Assembly: GCA_902488525.1 (NCBI GenBank)
Contig: CABTWP010000023.1
Coordinates: forward strand, 1 to 31,219
Length of the DNA: 31,219 nt
Direction: 5' to 3'
Source of the DNA: an uncultured Collinsella sp.
GTDB lineage: Bacteria; Actinomycetota; Coriobacteriia; Coriobacteriales; Coriobacteriaceae
Of the stretch, positions 6,088 through 15,243 are shown one piece after another (within the stretch, counting starts at the first letter, position 1; the number at the start of each line of letters is the position of its first letter). The position numbers were made by a program, and so were the translations under genes. Below the pieces are notes generated by a model that saw only the letters and a program-made list of their open reading frames with translations, made no database searches and was not told the DNA's origin.

Positions 6088-8098
6088 CATGACGCTGTTT
6101 ATCGCATCGCTTGCCGTCTCGTGCATCGGTGCGCTCGCCTCGATTCTGCTGATCAAGGCCGATAACGCCGCCAAGACCGCCGGCTGCCTTATCGGCGCCG
6201 TCGCCGCGGTGCTGTCGTTCATCGCGGGCCTCGAGGCCGTGCTTGGCGACGTTTCGTCCCTCAACACGGTCTTCTTTTTCCCGTTCGCCCGTCTCGAGCT
6301 CTTGCTCAACGGCCTTGCGGGCCTGATCGTGGTCCTCATCTCAATCCTCGCCTTTGCGGGCTTCATCTACGGTCTGTCCTACTTCGATGAGTACCCGGGC
6401 AAGGTCGGGCGCGCCGGTTTCTTCATGAACACCTTCGTCGCCTCGATGATGCTCGTCATCACCGCCGACAACGTGTTCTGGTTCCTGGTCGCCTTTGAGC
6501 TCATGTCCCTTACGAGCTACTTCCTTGTCGTTATCGAGGAGAACAAGAACTCCATTAGGGGCGGTTGGCTCTACTTCGTCATCGCGCACGTGGGCTTTGT
6601 CCTTATCATGGCGAGCTTCCTGCTCATGACCAACGGCGTGGGCGGTTCCTTCAGCTTCAGTGATTTCCGTACGCATGACTTTGGACCCGCCGTCTCCTCC
6701 GCGTGCTTCGTCCTCGCGTTCTTCGGATTCGGCGCAAAGGCCGGTATCATCCCGCTGCACTCCTGGCTGCCCCAGGCGCACCCCGAGGCGCCGTCCAACG
6801 TGTCCGCCCTCATGTCCGGCGGCATGATCAAGATCGGCATCCTGGGAATCCTCAAGGTCGGTCTCGACCTGCTCGCGGGTTCGGGCGTCCAGCTCTGGTG
6901 GGGCCTCATGGTCCTGGTCTTCGGATCCATCTCGTCGGTCCTGGGCGTCGTCTACGCCCTCCACGAGCACGACATTAAGCGCCTGCTGGCCTACCACTCC
7001 GTCGAGAACATCGGCATCATCTTGCTCGGTGTCGGCGCGTCCATGACGGCGCACGCCCTGGGCAACGACGTCATCGCGACGATCGCGCTCATGGCCGCCC
7101 TCTACCACACGCTCAACCACGCCATGTTCAAGGGCGAGCTGTTCCTCGGCGCGGGCTCCCTGCTCTATGCCACGGGTACGCGCAACATGGAGAAGATGGG
7201 CGGCCTGTTCCGCCGTATGCCGGTCACGGCCGTCTGCTTCCTCATCGGTGCCCTTGCCATCTCGGCTATCCCGCCGCTCAACGGCTTCGTTTCCGAGTGG
7301 TTCACCTACCAGTCCCTGTTCAACATCTCGACGCTCTCCGACCCGGTCGTCATGGTGTTCGCCGTCGCCTCCGCGGCCGCCCTCGCCATCACCGGTGCCC
7401 TGGCCGTCACGTGCTTCGTGAAGGCCTACGGCGTCTCGTTCGCGAGCAGCCCTCGTTCCCAGGAGGCCGCGAACGCCAAGGAGTCCCCGGCTCCGATGTT
7501 GTTCTCGCAGATGCTCCTCGCGGCCATCTGCGTGGTGCTGGGAATCGGCTCTCCCGTCATCGCCCCGGTTCTGGGCGACGTCGCCCAGAGCGTGCTTGCC
7601 GGCTCTGCCGTCACAGCCACCTCGGGCGTGTCTCTGGTGAACGAGATTTCCGGTGCCGCCACCTCCACCCCCGCGATCGCCATCGCGCTCGTGGTCCTCA
7701 CCGGCCTCGCGTTCGTGTTGAGATCCTGCCTCGGCACCAAGGCCCCCGCTAAGAAGACCGACCCTTGGGCGTGCGGCTACGAGCCCAACGAGCACATGCC
7801 CGTCGTCGCCACGAGCTTCGCGTCAGACGTAGAGCTCTTCATGGGCCCGCTCTACACCCTGCGCGAGGTATGCACCAAGATCTGCTGGTCCATCGCGCAC
7901 GTGTTCCAGAAGCTCACCGGTGTCGCCCAGGGCGTTGAGCCCCTGCCCGACCGCTTCCTGGTCGATGCACCGAGCGAGGGTGCCGATAAGCTGGCCGGCC
8001 TCGCCTCCAAGATCGAGGGCGGCAACTACTCCGTATACATCTGCTACATCGTCGCGGCGCTCGTGGTCTTCCTCGTGCTCGCCGTGGTCATGGTCTAG
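6080..8098 (+). CDS. hyfB: Hydrogenase-4 component B, NuoL/Mrp-type antiporter-like membrane subunit
   Basis: A 672-residue, highly hydrophobic protein with many membrane helices, the same length as E. coli HyfB and related to HycC and NuoL. Ion-pump features are present: the acidic helix WFLVAFELMSLTSYFLV, the first broken-helix region with SGGMIKIGILGILK, and HEHDIKRLLAYHSVENIGIILLG with the conserved Lys. HSWLPQAHPEAPS is the usual family signature. It forms part of the membrane arm that may couple H2 production to ion translocation. Its start overlaps hyfA, and hyfC follows after 17 nt. Confidence 0.93.
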   Translation: MDSMTLFIASLAVSCIGALASILLIKADNAAKTAGCLIGAVAAVLSFIAGLEAVLGDVSSLNTVFFFPFARLELLLNGLAGLIVVLISILAFAGFIYGLSYFDEYPGKVGRAGFFMNTFVASMMLVITADNVFWFLVAFELMSLTSYFLVVIEENKNSIRGGWLYFVIAHVGFVLIMASFLLMTNGVGGSFSFSDFRTHDFGPAVSSACFVLAFFGFGAKAGIIPLHSWLPQAHPEAPSNVSALMSGGMIKIGILGILKVGLDLLAGSGVQLWWGLMVLVFGSISSVLGVVYALHEHDIKRLLAYHSVENIGIILLGVGASMTAHALGNDVIATIALMAALYHTLNHAMFKGELFLGAGSLLYATGTRNMEKMGGLFRRMPVTAVCFLIGALAISAIPPLNGFVSEWFTYQSLFNISTLSDPVVMVFAVASAAALAITGALAVTCFVKAYGVSFASSPRSQEAANAKESPAPMLFSQMLLAAICVVLGIGSPVIAPVLGDVAQSVLAGSAVTATSGVSLVNEISGAATSTPAIAIALVVLTGLAFVLRSCLGTKAPAKKTDPWACGYEPNEHMPVVATSFASDVELFMGPLYTLREVCTKICWSIAHVFQKLTGVAQGVEPLPDRFLVDAPSEGADKLAGLASKIEGGNYSVYICYIVAALVVFLVLAVVMV

Positions 8099-8115
8099 AG
8101 AGGGGAGAGGATATT

Positions 8116-9039
8116 ATGAACATCGTTCTTGCGATAGCGCAGGGCCTCGTGGTCATGCTGGTCGCGCCCTTCTTCTCCGGCCTCGCCCGTGTGATTCGCG
8201 CGAAGATGCACAATCGCCGCGGTCCGTCCATCCTTCAGGATTACCGGGACCTCGCGAAGCTCATGGCGCGTCCCGAGTCCGTGAGTTCCGACTCGAGCTT
8301 CGTGCTGCGCATCATGCCGCCGCTGTTCCTCGCGGTGTCGTTCATGCTCGCCATGGGCCTGCCCATGTTCACGCTCGAGAGCCCCATGCCCGTCTTTGGT
8401 GACGCCATCACCATCATGTACGCGCTCGCGCTGTCCCGCTTCTTCTTCGCGCTGTCCGGCGTGGATTCCTCCAACGCCTACGCGGGCTTCGGCGGTATCC
8501 GCGAGCTCCTCATGAGCGTGCTCATCGAGCCGTCCATGCTCATCGCGCTGTTTACCGTCGCCATCGTGTGCGGCTCCACGGACATTGCGACCATGGGCCA
8601 GCACATCGTTACGGGCAACGTCTCGAGCGTCGTCGCCGTTATCCTCGCCGGCGTCGCCTTCGCGGCCGCCTGTTACATGGAGCTCGGCAAGCTTCCGTTC
8701 GATCAGGCCGAAGCCGAGCAGGAGCTCCAGGAGGGCCCGCTCGCCGAGCTCTCCGGCCCGTCCCTGGCCATGATGAAGCTCGCCATGGGCATGAAGCAGG
8801 TCGTGGTCGTCGCTTGGTTCACCTCCATCTTCATCCCTTGGGGAGAGCCCGCGACCATCGGCGTCACCGCTCTCGTGGGCGCCGTCGTCTTCCTTGTCAA
8901 GTGCCTGGTCGATTTCGTTGTCTGCGGCGTGCTCGAGAACTCCGTTTCCCGTTCGCGCTTCAAGGTGCTCGGTAACCAGACCTGGGCCGTCGTCGGCATC
9001 GCGGTCCTCGCGTTCGTCTTCGTCGTCGTAGGCGTGTAG
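8116..9039 (+). CDS. hyfC: Hydrogenase-4 component C, NuoH-like membrane anchor
   Basis: A 307-residue membrane protein, the length of HycD in E. coli (HyfC is about 315). It is the NuoH homologue that docks the hydrogenase arm to the membrane. Signatures include ARVIRAKMHNRRGPSILQDYRDLAKLM near the N-terminus and YMELGKLPFDQAEAEQELQEG in the cytoplasmic loop, whose acidic residues line the quinone-site-like cavity in complex I. AGG/GGAG-rich sequence (AGAGGGGAGAGG) precedes the ATG. It lies between hyfB and hyfD with short gaps. Confidence 0.93.
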   Translation: MNIVLAIAQGLVVMLVAPFFSGLARVIRAKMHNRRGPSILQDYRDLAKLMARPESVSSDSSFVLRIMPPLFLAVSFMLAMGLPMFTLESPMPVFGDAITIMYALALSRFFFALSGVDSSNAYAGFGGIRELLMSVLIEPSMLIALFTVAIVCGSTDIATMGQHIVTGNVSSVVAVILAGVAFAAACYMELGKLPFDQAEAEQELQEGPLAELSGPSLAMMKLAMGMKQVVVVAWFTSIFIPWGEPATIGVTALVGAVVFLVKCLVDFVVCGVLENSVSRSRFKVLGNQTWAVVGIAVLAFVFVVVGV

Positions 9040-9055
9040 GGAGAAGGGAGAAACA

Positions 9056-10513
9056 ATGTCAATCGAATCGAGCTTGTCCCTCTTTGCCATGGTGGCGATC
9101 GCCGTCCCCATGCTGGGCTCCCTGCTCATCGTCATGCTGCCGCGTCCCTACGCTAAATGGATCTGCGCCTTTGCCGGCGGCATCGCCACGGTCGCTTCCG
9201 TTGGCTTGGCCGCGACGTTTGCCGGAAACGGCATGAACGCGGTCGATGTAACCTGGGCGAGTATGGGCCAGACCTTGGTCATGGGCTTCATATTCGACCG
9301 GATGAGCACGCTGCTCGCACCCGCGTTCGTCGCTATCGGCCTGCTCGTCGTCATCTATTCGTTCCCGTACATGAGCGATAAGAACAAGGAGCATCCCGAC
9401 GCGCCTCGTCGCCGCTTCTACGTGTACTTCTCCACGTTCATCGGCGCCATGGCCGGTCTCGCCTACAGCTCCACCATCGTCGGCCAGCTCGTTTTCTTCG
9501 AGATCACCGGCGTGTGCTCCTGGGGCCTCATCAGCTACTACATGACGCCCACGGCCAAGAAGGCCGGTATGAAGGCGCTCATCATCACCCATATCGGCGC
9601 TCTGGGACTCTACATCGGCGCGGCCTTCCTGTTCGCCGGAACCGGCACGTTCGCGCTGAGCGCGATCTCCCAGCTCGATTCCGGTATGAAGACCGTCGTG
9701 CTGCTGCTCATCCTGTTCGCCGCTTGGGCCAAGTCCGCCCAGTTCCCGCTCTACATGTGGCTGCCCTCCGCAATGGAGGCCCCCACGCCCGTTTCCGCCT
9801 ACCTCCATGGCGCGTCCATGGTGAAGGTCGGCGTGTGCGTGTTCGCCCGCGCTCTTGCGAGTGCCGGCGATATCCCCGAGATCGTCGGTTGGGTCGCCAT
9901 CATCGACGCCGTCGTGACCATGCTCTTCGGCTTCCTCATGTACCTGCCCCAGAAGGATATGAAGCGCCTGCTCGCCTTCTCGACGATCGCGCAGCTCGCC
10001 TACGTGTTCTTCGGCCTGGGCCTCTCCGTGTTCGGAAGCCAGATGGCGTTCAACGGCGCCGTCGAGCACATCTTCAACCACGCGTTCACCAAGACCCTGT
10101 TCTTCCTCATCGCCGGCTCCCTCAGCTTCACGCTGGGAACCCGTATGTTGCCCAAGATCCAGGGCCTCATGAAGAAGTACCCGGTCACGGGCGTGGGCTT
10201 CGCGGTCGCCGCGACCGCTATCGCCGGCGTGCCCCCCATGAGCACGTTCTTCTCCAAGTTCCAGATTATTTCCGGTGGCTTCGCGGTTGGTGCTTCCAAC
10301 ACGGTCATCTTCGTCCTCGTGTGCGTCATGGTCGTCGAGACCGTCGCCACCTTCGCATGGTTCCTGCGTTGGATGGGTAAGGTCCTGCCCGGTGAGCCGA
10401 GCGAGACCGTGGCCGCCGGCCAGCCCCTTCCGCGCGCCATGGCGTTCGTGTTCGTCGTCCTCATGATCATGGTCGTCGTCGCCGGTCCTCTGTCCTCTAG
10501 TTGGATGGGTTAG
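9056..10513 (+). CDS. hyfD: Hydrogenase-4 component D, antiporter-like membrane subunit
   Basis: A 485-residue membrane protein of the NuoN/NuoM/MrpD group; E. coli HyfD has 479 residues. Visible family marks are LVFFEITGVCSWGLISYY (acidic helix), KSAQFPLYMWLPSAMEAPTPVSAYLHGASMVKVGV (broken helix with Lys) and LPQKDMKRLLAFSTIAQLAYVFFGLG. This gene, with hyfE and hyfF, distinguishes the Hyf (FHL-2) type from the smaller Hyc (FHL-1) complex. GGGAGAAGGGAG precedes the ATG. Confidence 0.92.
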   Translation: MSIESSLSLFAMVAIAVPMLGSLLIVMLPRPYAKWICAFAGGIATVASVGLAATFAGNGMNAVDVTWASMGQTLVMGFIFDRMSTLLAPAFVAIGLLVVIYSFPYMSDKNKEHPDAPRRRFYVYFSTFIGAMAGLAYSSTIVGQLVFFEITGVCSWGLISYYMTPTAKKAGMKALIITHIGALGLYIGAAFLFAGTGTFALSAISQLDSGMKTVVLLLILFAAWAKSAQFPLYMWLPSAMEAPTPVSAYLHGASMVKVGVCVFARALASAGDIPEIVGWVAIIDAVVTMLFGFLMYLPQKDMKRLLAFSTIAQLAYVFFGLGLSVFGSQMAFNGAVEHIFNHAFTKTLFFLIAGSLSFTLGTRMLPKIQGLMKKYPVTGVGFAVAATAIAGVPPMSTFFSKFQIISGGFAVGASNTVIFVLVCVMVVETVATFAWFLRWMGKVLPGEPSETVAAGQPLPRAMAFVFVVLMIMVVVAGPLSSSWMG

Positions 10514-10523
10514 GAGGTAGGAC

Positions 10524-11177
10524 ATGGGTTATTCGTTAGTCAATATCCTGGGCGGTCTTCTGATCGTGACCTCCACCATGGTGGTCGTCTCGAAGACCAT
10601 CCCGTCCGCCATTAAGTGGTACGCGATCCAGTCGGTTGTCCTGGTGGGCGTGCTGCTCACCCTGGGCCTCACCACCGGTGCCACCGAGCTTCTCATGTGG
10701 GCCGCGTCGGCCTTCGTCACCAAGGTGATCCTCGTTCCGTTCATTCTTAACCGTGCCTACAAAAAGATGGGTTCGCCTGCCGATAGCACGCTGACCTCCT
10801 CCATCAAGCCGGCCTGGACCATCATCCTCACCGGTCTGGAGGTGGCCATCTGCTTCGCGGTGGTCACGCGCCTGAGCCTGCCCACCGCTGAGGTGGCTAC
10901 TCCGGCCCTCGCCATCAGCTTCGCGCACTTCTTCGTCGGCCTCACGTGCATCATCTCCCAGCGCAACATCCTCAAGCAAATCTTCGGGTACTGCCTTATG
11001 GAGAACGGTAGCCACGTGACGCTCGCCCTGCTCGCGCCCACGGCCCCCGAGATCATCGAGATCGGCATCGCCACCGACGCCATTTTCGCCGTCATCATCA
11101 TGTCCGCCGTCGTCGTGAGGATCTGGAACGACACCAAGTCGCTCGACTCCCACGACCTGACCGAATTGAAGGGGTAG
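10524..11177 (+). CDS. hyfE: Hydrogenase-4 component E, small membrane subunit
   Basis: A 217-residue protein with about six to seven membrane helices; E. coli HyfE has 216. It is distantly NuoK/MrpC-like in its second half (ISFAHFFVGLTCIISQRNILKQIFGYCLMENGSHVTLALL, where the ENG segment carries a membrane Glu). It is an element of the ion-translocating arm. TAGGAGGTAGGAC precedes the ATG, and the gene sits 10 nt after hyfD and 3 nt before hyfF. Confidence 0.9.
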   Translation: MGYSLVNILGGLLIVTSTMVVVSKTIPSAIKWYAIQSVVLVGVLLTLGLTTGATELLMWAASAFVTKVILVPFILNRAYKKMGSPADSTLTSSIKPAWTIILTGLEVAICFAVVTRLSLPTAEVATPALAISFAHFFVGLTCIISQRNILKQIFGYCLMENGSHVTLALLAPTAPEIIEIGIATDAIFAVIIMSAVVVRIWNDTKSLDSHDLTELKG

Positions 11178-11180
11178 GCC

Positions 11181-12746
11181 ATGGATGTTTCAATGCTGAC
11201 GGTCGCCCTGCTCGCTTGTCCCCTCGTGTTCTCCCTGATTATGACTGCGCTCCCCAAGACGACGTCCTACAGCGTCTTTGCGGGGCTCAACACCATCTCC
11301 GTCGCGGCGACCCTCGTCCTTTCGGTCGTCACCGCGGGAACCATGCTCTCGAGCGGGCAGAATATCGACGCTTTGGGCCTGTGGCTCCATCTCGATTCGC
11401 TCTCGTCGATCTTCGTCCTTCTGGTAGGCATCATCGGGTTCATCACCGGCGTGTACTCCATCTCCTATATCAAGATCGATATCGAGGAGAAGACCATGCC
11501 GGCCGAGCGCACCAAGCAGTACTACGCGCTGTTTAGCCTGTTCGTTTTCACGATGCTGCTCGCCTGCCTGTCCAACAACATCATCCTCACCTGGGCGGCG
11601 GTCGAGGCCACCACGCTGTCGACCGTGTTCCTCGTGGGCATCTACAAGAACAAGCAGGCGCTCGAGGCGTCTTGGAAGTACGCGATGGTCTGCACCGCCG
11701 GCGTGGCCTTCGGCCTGTTCGGCACGCTGCTCATCTACGCGAACGCCGCCGATATCATGCCCAACGCGCATGAGGCAGCCTTCCTCACCTCCATCATGCC
11801 CTACGCCGACCAGTTCGACCCGATGCTCGTGCGCCTCGCGTTCGCGTTCATCGTCATCGGCTTCGGCACCAAGGCGGGCCTGTTCCCCATGCACACTTGG
11901 CTGCCCGACGCGCACTCCCAGGCTCCGAGCCCGGTCTCCGCGCTGCTCTCGGGCGTGCTGCTCAAGTGCGCCATGCTGGTGATCATCCGCTTCTACTCCC
12001 TGTCCATCATCACGGTGGGCGACACCTATCCGCGTACGCTCCTGCTCATCCTGGGCACGCTGTCCATCCTGGTGGCCGCCCTGTGCATCTTTAAGCAGGA
12101 CGATATCAAGCGCCGCTTCGCGTACTCCTCCGTCGACAACGTCGGCGTGGTCGCGCTGTGCCTGGGTATCGGTGGTCCGCTCGGTATCGCCGCCTGCCTG
12201 CTGCACTGCATCTTCCACGGTTTCACGAAGGCGCTCGCCTTCTGCATGGCCGGTAACATCCAGCACATCTACCACACCCGCGACCTGAACAAGATCAAGG
12301 GCGTCGTCGAGATCGCTCCCGTCACGGCAGCGCTCACCATCATCGCCCTGCTCGCGCTCGCCGCCTTCCCGCCGTTCGCCCTGTTCATCTCCGAGTTCCT
12401 CACCTTCGTGGCCGGCGTCCAGTCCGGTCCCATCTGGGTGGTCGTGCTCGTGGCCATTGGCCTCACCGGCGTGTACTTTGCCCTTACCGGCATCGCGCTC
12501 AAGTCCATCTTCGGCAAGGCGCCCGAGGGCATGAGGCGCCACGAGGTGCCCGCCCTCATGATCATCCCCGAGATCGCCCTCGCGATCGTGGTCATGTGGT
12601 TCGGTATCGCCACCCCGGTCGCCATCACGAGCGGCGTCGAGGATGCAACGTCCGTCGTTTTGAACCAGAGCGTCGAAGAGCTCCACGAGGCTCCTCTCTA
12701 CCGCATGGTGTTCAGTTCCCAGACCAAGACAAGCGAGGTGAATTAG
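11181..12746 (+). CDS. hyfF: Hydrogenase-4 component F, antiporter-like membrane subunit
   Basis: A 521-residue membrane protein of the NuoL/M/N family; E. coli HyfF has 526. Key features are ILTWAAVEATTLSTVFLVGIY (acidic helix), FGTKAGLFPMHTWLPDAHSQAPSPVSALLSGVLLKCAMLVIIR (broken helix with Lys) and FKQDDIKRRFAYSSVDNVGVVALCLG. It is the third antiporter-like subunit after HyfB and HyfD, so the membrane arm has three potential pumping units. The ATG is 3 nt after hyfE, with AAGGGG upstream; hyfG follows after 4 nt. Confidence 0.92.
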   Translation: MDVSMLTVALLACPLVFSLIMTALPKTTSYSVFAGLNTISVAATLVLSVVTAGTMLSSGQNIDALGLWLHLDSLSSIFVLLVGIIGFITGVYSISYIKIDIEEKTMPAERTKQYYALFSLFVFTMLLACLSNNIILTWAAVEATTLSTVFLVGIYKNKQALEASWKYAMVCTAGVAFGLFGTLLIYANAADIMPNAHEAAFLTSIMPYADQFDPMLVRLAFAFIVIGFGTKAGLFPMHTWLPDAHSQAPSPVSALLSGVLLKCAMLVIIRFYSLSIITVGDTYPRTLLLILGTLSILVAALCIFKQDDIKRRFAYSSVDNVGVVALCLGIGGPLGIAACLLHCIFHGFTKALAFCMAGNIQHIYHTRDLNKIKGVVEIAPVTAALTIIALLALAAFPPFALFISEFLTFVAGVQSGPIWVVVLVAIGLTGVYFALTGIALKSIFGKAPEGMRRHEVPALMIIPEIALAIVVMWFGIATPVAITSGVEDATSVVLNQSVEELHEAPLYRMVFSSQTKTSEVN

Positions 12747-12750
12747 CACC

Positions 12751-14523
12751 ATGGCAGAACCTGAAAAGAAGGACTACGCTCGTCGTTGCGAAAGCCACGT
12801 CGAGGCCCTGCGCGCCGCAGTGCCGGGCGCTATCGAGAAGGTTGAGTGGCAGTGCGAGGACCAGCTGACGATCACCGTCAAGCAGGACAAGCTGCCCGAG
12901 GCCGTCCACTACCTGTATTACGAGCGCTACGGCTGGATTCCCGTGATCATCGGCAACGACGAGCGCAGTCTGTGCGGCCGTTACGCCGTGTATTACGTCA
13001 TCTCCATGGAGGGGGAGGACCCCGGCTGGGTGACCGTGCGCACCGAGGTCGATCCCGCCAAGATGACGTTCCCGTCCGTGACGCCGTTCGTCCCCGCCTG
13101 CGTGTGGGGCGAGCGCGAGCTGCGCGACATGTTCGGCCTGATCCCCGAGGGTCTGCCCGACCGTCGCCGCCTGGTACTGCCCGACGACTGGCCCAGCGGC
13201 CTGTACCCGCTGCGCAAGGACTCCATGGACTACCGCTTCCGTCCCGCTCCGGCGAGCGACATGGAAAACTACGAGTTCTTGGCCGATACCAAGGGCAAGG
13301 AGACCACACTCGTCCCCATGGGCCCGCTGCACATCACCTCCGACGAGCCCGGCCACTTCCGCCTGTTCGTTGAGGGCGAGACCATCGTCGATGCCGACTA
13401 CCGTCTGTTCTACGTGCACCGCGGCATGGAGAAGGTCGCCGAGACGCGCCTGAACTATGACGCCGTGACGTTCCTCGCCGACCGTATCTGCGGCATCTGC
13501 GGCTGCGCTCACTCGGTGGCCTATGCCGAGGCCGTCGAGCGCGCCCAGGGCATTCATGTCCCGCCGCGAGCCCAGTACATCCGCGCCATCATGCTCGAGG
13601 TCGAGCGCCTGCACTCGCATCTGCTCAACATTGGCCTGGCGTCGCACTACACGGGCTTCGACTCCGGCTTCCAGCAGTTCTTCCGCGTCCGCGAGAAGTC
13701 CATGGACCTGGCCGAGAAGCTCTCCGGTCACCGCAAGACCTACGGCCTCAACGTGATCGGCGGTGTGCGTCGCGACATTTTGGCCGAGCAGAAGCTTTCT
13801 ACGCTCACGACCATCCACCAGCTGCGCTCCGAGGTTCAGGAGCTCGTCGACGTCTTGCTCTCCACGCCCAACTTTATCGAGCGTACGAGCGGTATCGGCA
13901 TTCTAGACCGCAAGATCGCACGCGACTTCTCGCCGGTCGGCCCGCTCATGCGTGGCTCGGGCTATGCCCGCGACGTGCGCTTTGACCATCCCTTCGACGG
14001 CTACGCCGATCCGGACGTCCAAAAGATGCATGCTGCCACGGCAGACACCTGCGATGCCTTCGGCCGTACCGCCGTTCGCATCCAGGAGGTCTACGATTCG
14101 ATCGACATGATCGAGACCATGCTCGAGAACTGCCCGTCGGGCCCCATCCTCACCACGGATTGGGAGTACACCCCGCACAAGTACGCCATCGGCGCCACCG
14201 AGGCGCCGCGCGGCGAGGACGTGCACTGGGCCATGCTCGGCAATAACCAGAAGTGCTACCGCTGGCGCGCCAAGGCCGCCACGTACAGCAACTGGCCGGT
14301 CCTGCGCTACATGTTCCGCGGCAACACCGTGGGCGACGCTGCGCTGATCGTCGGTTCGCTCGACCCGTGCTACTCCTGCACCGACCGCGTGACGGTGACC
14401 GATGTCGCCGCCAAGCGCGACCACGTGCTCGACAAGGAGCAGTTCGAAAACGTCTGGCGCGACAAGTCGCCGCTTGCGGGCGAGGGCACCATGGCCGCCC
14501 CGCTCGATGAGGAGGCGCTCTAA
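12751..14523 (+). CDS. hyfG: [NiFe]-hydrogenase large subunit, hydrogenase-4 component G
   Basis: The catalytic subunit that makes H2. The 590-residue protein fuses a NuoC-like N-terminal domain (about residues 1-180, with VWGERELRDMFGLIPEGLPDRRRL) to a NuoD-like hydrogenase domain. The [NiFe] ligands are intact: L1 motif RICGICGCAHS with C247 and C250, and L2 motif DPCYSC with C540 and C543. Their presence shows a real hydrogenase, not complex I, in which these Cys are lost. About 44 residues follow CTDR, corresponding to the tail that HycI removes from E. coli HycE. A matching protease gene is at 16608-17111. GAGGTG precedes the start. Confidence 0.95.
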   Translation: MAEPEKKDYARRCESHVEALRAAVPGAIEKVEWQCEDQLTITVKQDKLPEAVHYLYYERYGWIPVIIGNDERSLCGRYAVYYVISMEGEDPGWVTVRTEVDPAKMTFPSVTPFVPACVWGERELRDMFGLIPEGLPDRRRLVLPDDWPSGLYPLRKDSMDYRFRPAPASDMENYEFLADTKGKETTLVPMGPLHITSDEPGHFRLFVEGETIVDADYRLFYVHRGMEKVAETRLNYDAVTFLADRICGICGCAHSVAYAEAVERAQGIHVPPRAQYIRAIMLEVERLHSHLLNIGLASHYTGFDSGFQQFFRVREKSMDLAEKLSGHRKTYGLNVIGGVRRDILAEQKLSTLTTIHQLRSEVQELVDVLLSTPNFIERTSGIGILDRKIARDFSPVGPLMRGSGYARDVRFDHPFDGYADPDVQKMHAATADTCDAFGRTAVRIQEVYDSIDMIETMLENCPSGPILTTDWEYTPHKYAIGATEAPRGEDVHWAMLGNNQKCYRWRAKAATYSNWPVLRYMFRGNTVGDAALIVGSLDPCYSCTDRVTVTDVAAKRDHVLDKEQFENVWRDKSPLAGEGTMAAPLDEEAL

Positions 14524-14524
14524 T

Positions 14525-15241
14525 ATGCTGAAGCTTTGGAAGGTTAACGCCAAGGCCGGCGACGCGACGGTCAAGTACCCGTTTGCGCCGTTCCCCACCA
14601 ACAAGGACATGCGCGGCAAGCCCGAGCACAATGCCGAGCTCTGCATCGCCTGCGGTGCCTGCGGCGTGGCGTGCCCGGCCGATGCCATTCGCATGGACAC
14701 CGACCTTTCGGCCGATACCATCACCTGGTCGATCGACTACGGCCGCTGCATCTTTTGCGGCCGCTGTGAGGAAGCCTGCCCCATGGAGGCCATCAAGCTC
14801 ACCGAGGAGTTTGAGCTGGCCGTCATGAGTAAGGACGACCTCACCAGCAAGAGCGTCTATACGCTCGAGCACTGCTCGCGTTGCGGTAAGCCGTTTGCCC
14901 CGCACAAGGAGATCGACTACGCTAAGCGCCTGCTGCAAAAGGCCGGCGGCATGGAGGCCGAGCAGGCCGCCCGTACCGTCGGTATGTGCCAGGAGTGCAA
15001 GCGCGAGCTCGACGCCCTGCGCGCCGCCTCGGCCGTAAAGACCGGCAACGCGCACGGCATGGCTGCCAACGAGACGCTTGCGTCCGGTGAGCCCCAGGGC
15101 CCCGGCATGGAGTATCTGGGCGGCCACGGCGTGAACCCGGAGTATATCGACCGCGAGCTCAACCCCGATGCGCCCGAGATTCCCGCCGGTCCGGCACCGG
15201 TCGAGGGCATCATCATGGATTTTGATACGAAGGAGGAGTAA
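14525..15241 (+). CDS. hyfH: Hydrogenase-4 component H, 2x[4Fe-4S] ferredoxin with C-terminal zinc-ribbon-like Cys
   Basis: A 238-residue NuoI/HycF-like subunit linking the ferredoxins to the hydrogenase. Ligand sets are C40, C43, C46, C50 (CIACGACGVACP) and C75, C78, C81, C85 (CIFCGRCEEACP). After residue 115 come two further Cys pairs, HCSRCGKPFAPHKEIDYA and MCQECKRELDAL, which look like a zinc ribbon. The protein is about 55 residues longer than E. coli HyfH/HycF (about 180); the extra Ala/Pro/Gly-rich tail has no domain I recognise. The open frame extends back to 14402 inside hyfG, but the ATG at 14525, just after the hyfG stop, is the natural start. Confidence 0.9.
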   Translation: MLKLWKVNAKAGDATVKYPFAPFPTNKDMRGKPEHNAELCIACGACGVACPADAIRMDTDLSADTITWSIDYGRCIFCGRCEEACPMEAIKLTEEFELAVMSKDDLTSKSVYTLEHCSRCGKPFAPHKEIDYAKRLLQKAGGMEAEQAARTVGMCQECKRELDALRAASAVKTGNAHGMAANETLASGEPQGPGMEYLGGHGVNPEYIDRELNPDAPEIPAGPAPVEGIIMDFDTKEE

Positions 15242-15243
15242 CC

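Noticed and set aside
9059..10525. Minus-strand open frame rich in His/Asp/Glu opposite hyfD (and similar ones opposite hyfB, hyfC and hyfF)
   Set aside because: These acidic, His-rich translations are what membrane-protein codons (GTC, CTC, ATC) give when read in reverse. They are not real proteins.
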